Shown: piece after piece, positions 63,656-64,000 of the stretch | How positions within the stretch are numbered: the stretch's first letter is position 1 | How the letters are laid out: every line of letters starts with the position of its first letter | From: Caenimonas aquaedulcis | GTDB taxonomy: Bacteria > Pseudomonadota > Gammaproteobacteria > Burkholderiales > Burkholderiaceae_C | Direction of reading: 5' to 3' | Assembly: GCF_015831345.1 (NCBI RefSeq) | Contig: NZ_JADWYS010000001.1 | Location: 1,808,118 to 1,872,117 of the forward strand | DNA: 64,000 bases | Translations under genes and position numbers: made by a program | Notes under the pieces: generated by a model | The model's database searches: none | Seen by the model: the letters and a program-made list of their open reading frames with translations, nothing else | Told to the model about the DNA's origin: nothing

Positions 63656-64000
63656 TCAATCCACCAGTTCGTTCAACGCCTTGGTATAGCGGTTCGCATG
63701 CGAGCGCTCGGCCTTCGCCAGCGTCTCGAACCAGTCGGCCACTTCGTCATGGCCTTCTTCGCGGGCCGTCTTGGCCATGCCCGGGTACATGTCCGTGTAC
63801 TCGTGCGTCTCGCCGGCAACCGCCGCCTTCAGGTTGTCGCGCGTCGGGCCGATCGGCAGCCCGGTGGCCGGGTCTCCGCATTGCTCCAGCCACTCCAGGT
63901 GGCCGTGCGCATGGCCCGTCTCGCCTTCCGCGGTGGAGCGGAACAGGGCCGCCACATCGTTCTGGCCTTCCACGTCCGCCTTGTTTGCGAAGTACAGGTA
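63656..64000 (-). CDS. Rubrerythrin family protein (partial)
   Basis: 115 codons visible, the gene continuing past the right edge. Diiron-type motifs [15 protein letters not shown] and [42 protein letters not shown] show the ferritin-like rubrerythrin helices (ExxH patterns). No rubredoxin domain appears at the C-terminus. Such proteins reduce peroxide. It precedes the Fe-S/CCG protein and DUF3501 on the same strand. Confidence 0.92.
   Translation of the reverse strand, partial: YLYFANKADVEGQNDVAALFRSTAEGETGHAHGHLEWLEQCGDPATGLPIGPTRDNLKAAVAGETHEYTDMYPGMAKTAREEGHDEVADWFETLAKAERSHANRYTKALNELVD

Overview
The window is a GC-rich (roughly two-thirds G+C), gene-dense stretch of a betaproteobacterial chromosome. 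The gene content and order point to the Comamonadaceae, something like Ramlibacter or Variovorax. Examples are apbC near metG, DUF3460-scpA, rhodanese-grxC-secB-gpsA, ubiB-ubiJ-Tim44-ubiE-DUF971-HIT next to a giant DUF3683 flavoprotein, ugpBAECQ, and DUF3501 with an Fe-S protein and rubrerythrin. Short palindromic repeats of a kind I recall as common in that family support this. The placement is inference from recall, not a database search. I see no rRNA, tRNA, CRISPR array, prophage or complete insertion sequence.

Layout. 1-4.9 kb: the start of apbC, an orphan zeta-toxin-like kinase, metG, two small lipoproteins, DUF3460 and scpA. 4.9-8.6 kb: de novo NAD synthesis, with nadB facing the nadC-nadA pair. 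8.6-11.5 kb: a Bug-type binding protein overlapping an acyl-adenylating enzyme, then a thioredoxin-like protein. 11.5-17 kb: the rhodanese-grxC-secB-gpsA operon, gpmA, a CtpA-type protease and a MoeB/ThiF enzyme. 17-20.4 kb: a sugar-acid module (two-piece UxaA, Ldh-type dehydrogenase) divergent from a GntR/UTRA regulator, with a palindrome between them. 20.4-27.5 kb: AsmA, two response regulators, a CHASE3 histidine kinase, then small membrane proteins (DUF1328, YqjD/ElaB-like, YqjE-like, YqjK-like) and a BON lipoprotein. This looks like an envelope-stress island.

27.5-41 kb: a zinc-ribbon metallopeptidase, an Lhr-type ligase-associated helicase, a sulfatase and SulP transporter pair, DUF429, a DMT permease, a BLUF photoreceptor beside folE, then ATP-dependent DNA ligase, ligase-associated exonuclease and ClsB. 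The helicase is separated from its usual ligase/exonuclease partners. 41-56.4 kb: a long run of minus-strand housekeeping genes (EEP nuclease, nudB, aspS, DUF502, FmdB, SSS symporter, ubiB, ubiJ, Tim44, ubiE, DUF971, HIT, DUF3683). It is interrupted between nudB and aspS by a ccdB-type toxin-antitoxin module and AT-richer debris. 56.6-61.6 kb: the ugpBAECQ glycerol-3-phosphate uptake operon. 61.5-64 kb: DUF3501, an Fe-S/CCG protein and a partial rubrerythrin, with a large inverted repeat between the last two.

The most notable items are: a CcdB toxin paired with an antitoxin that looks like a Phd/YefM N-terminus joined to a CcdA-like tail; the two-component/membrane-protein stress island with a NarL/BvgA-like 7-2-7 inverted heptad and an octamer satellite; the BLUF-folE pair; DNA repeats that have entered coding sequence (metG linker, ligase stop, a 12-mer in asmA and the yqjK-like gene); and an intrinsic terminator between ugpB and ugpA.
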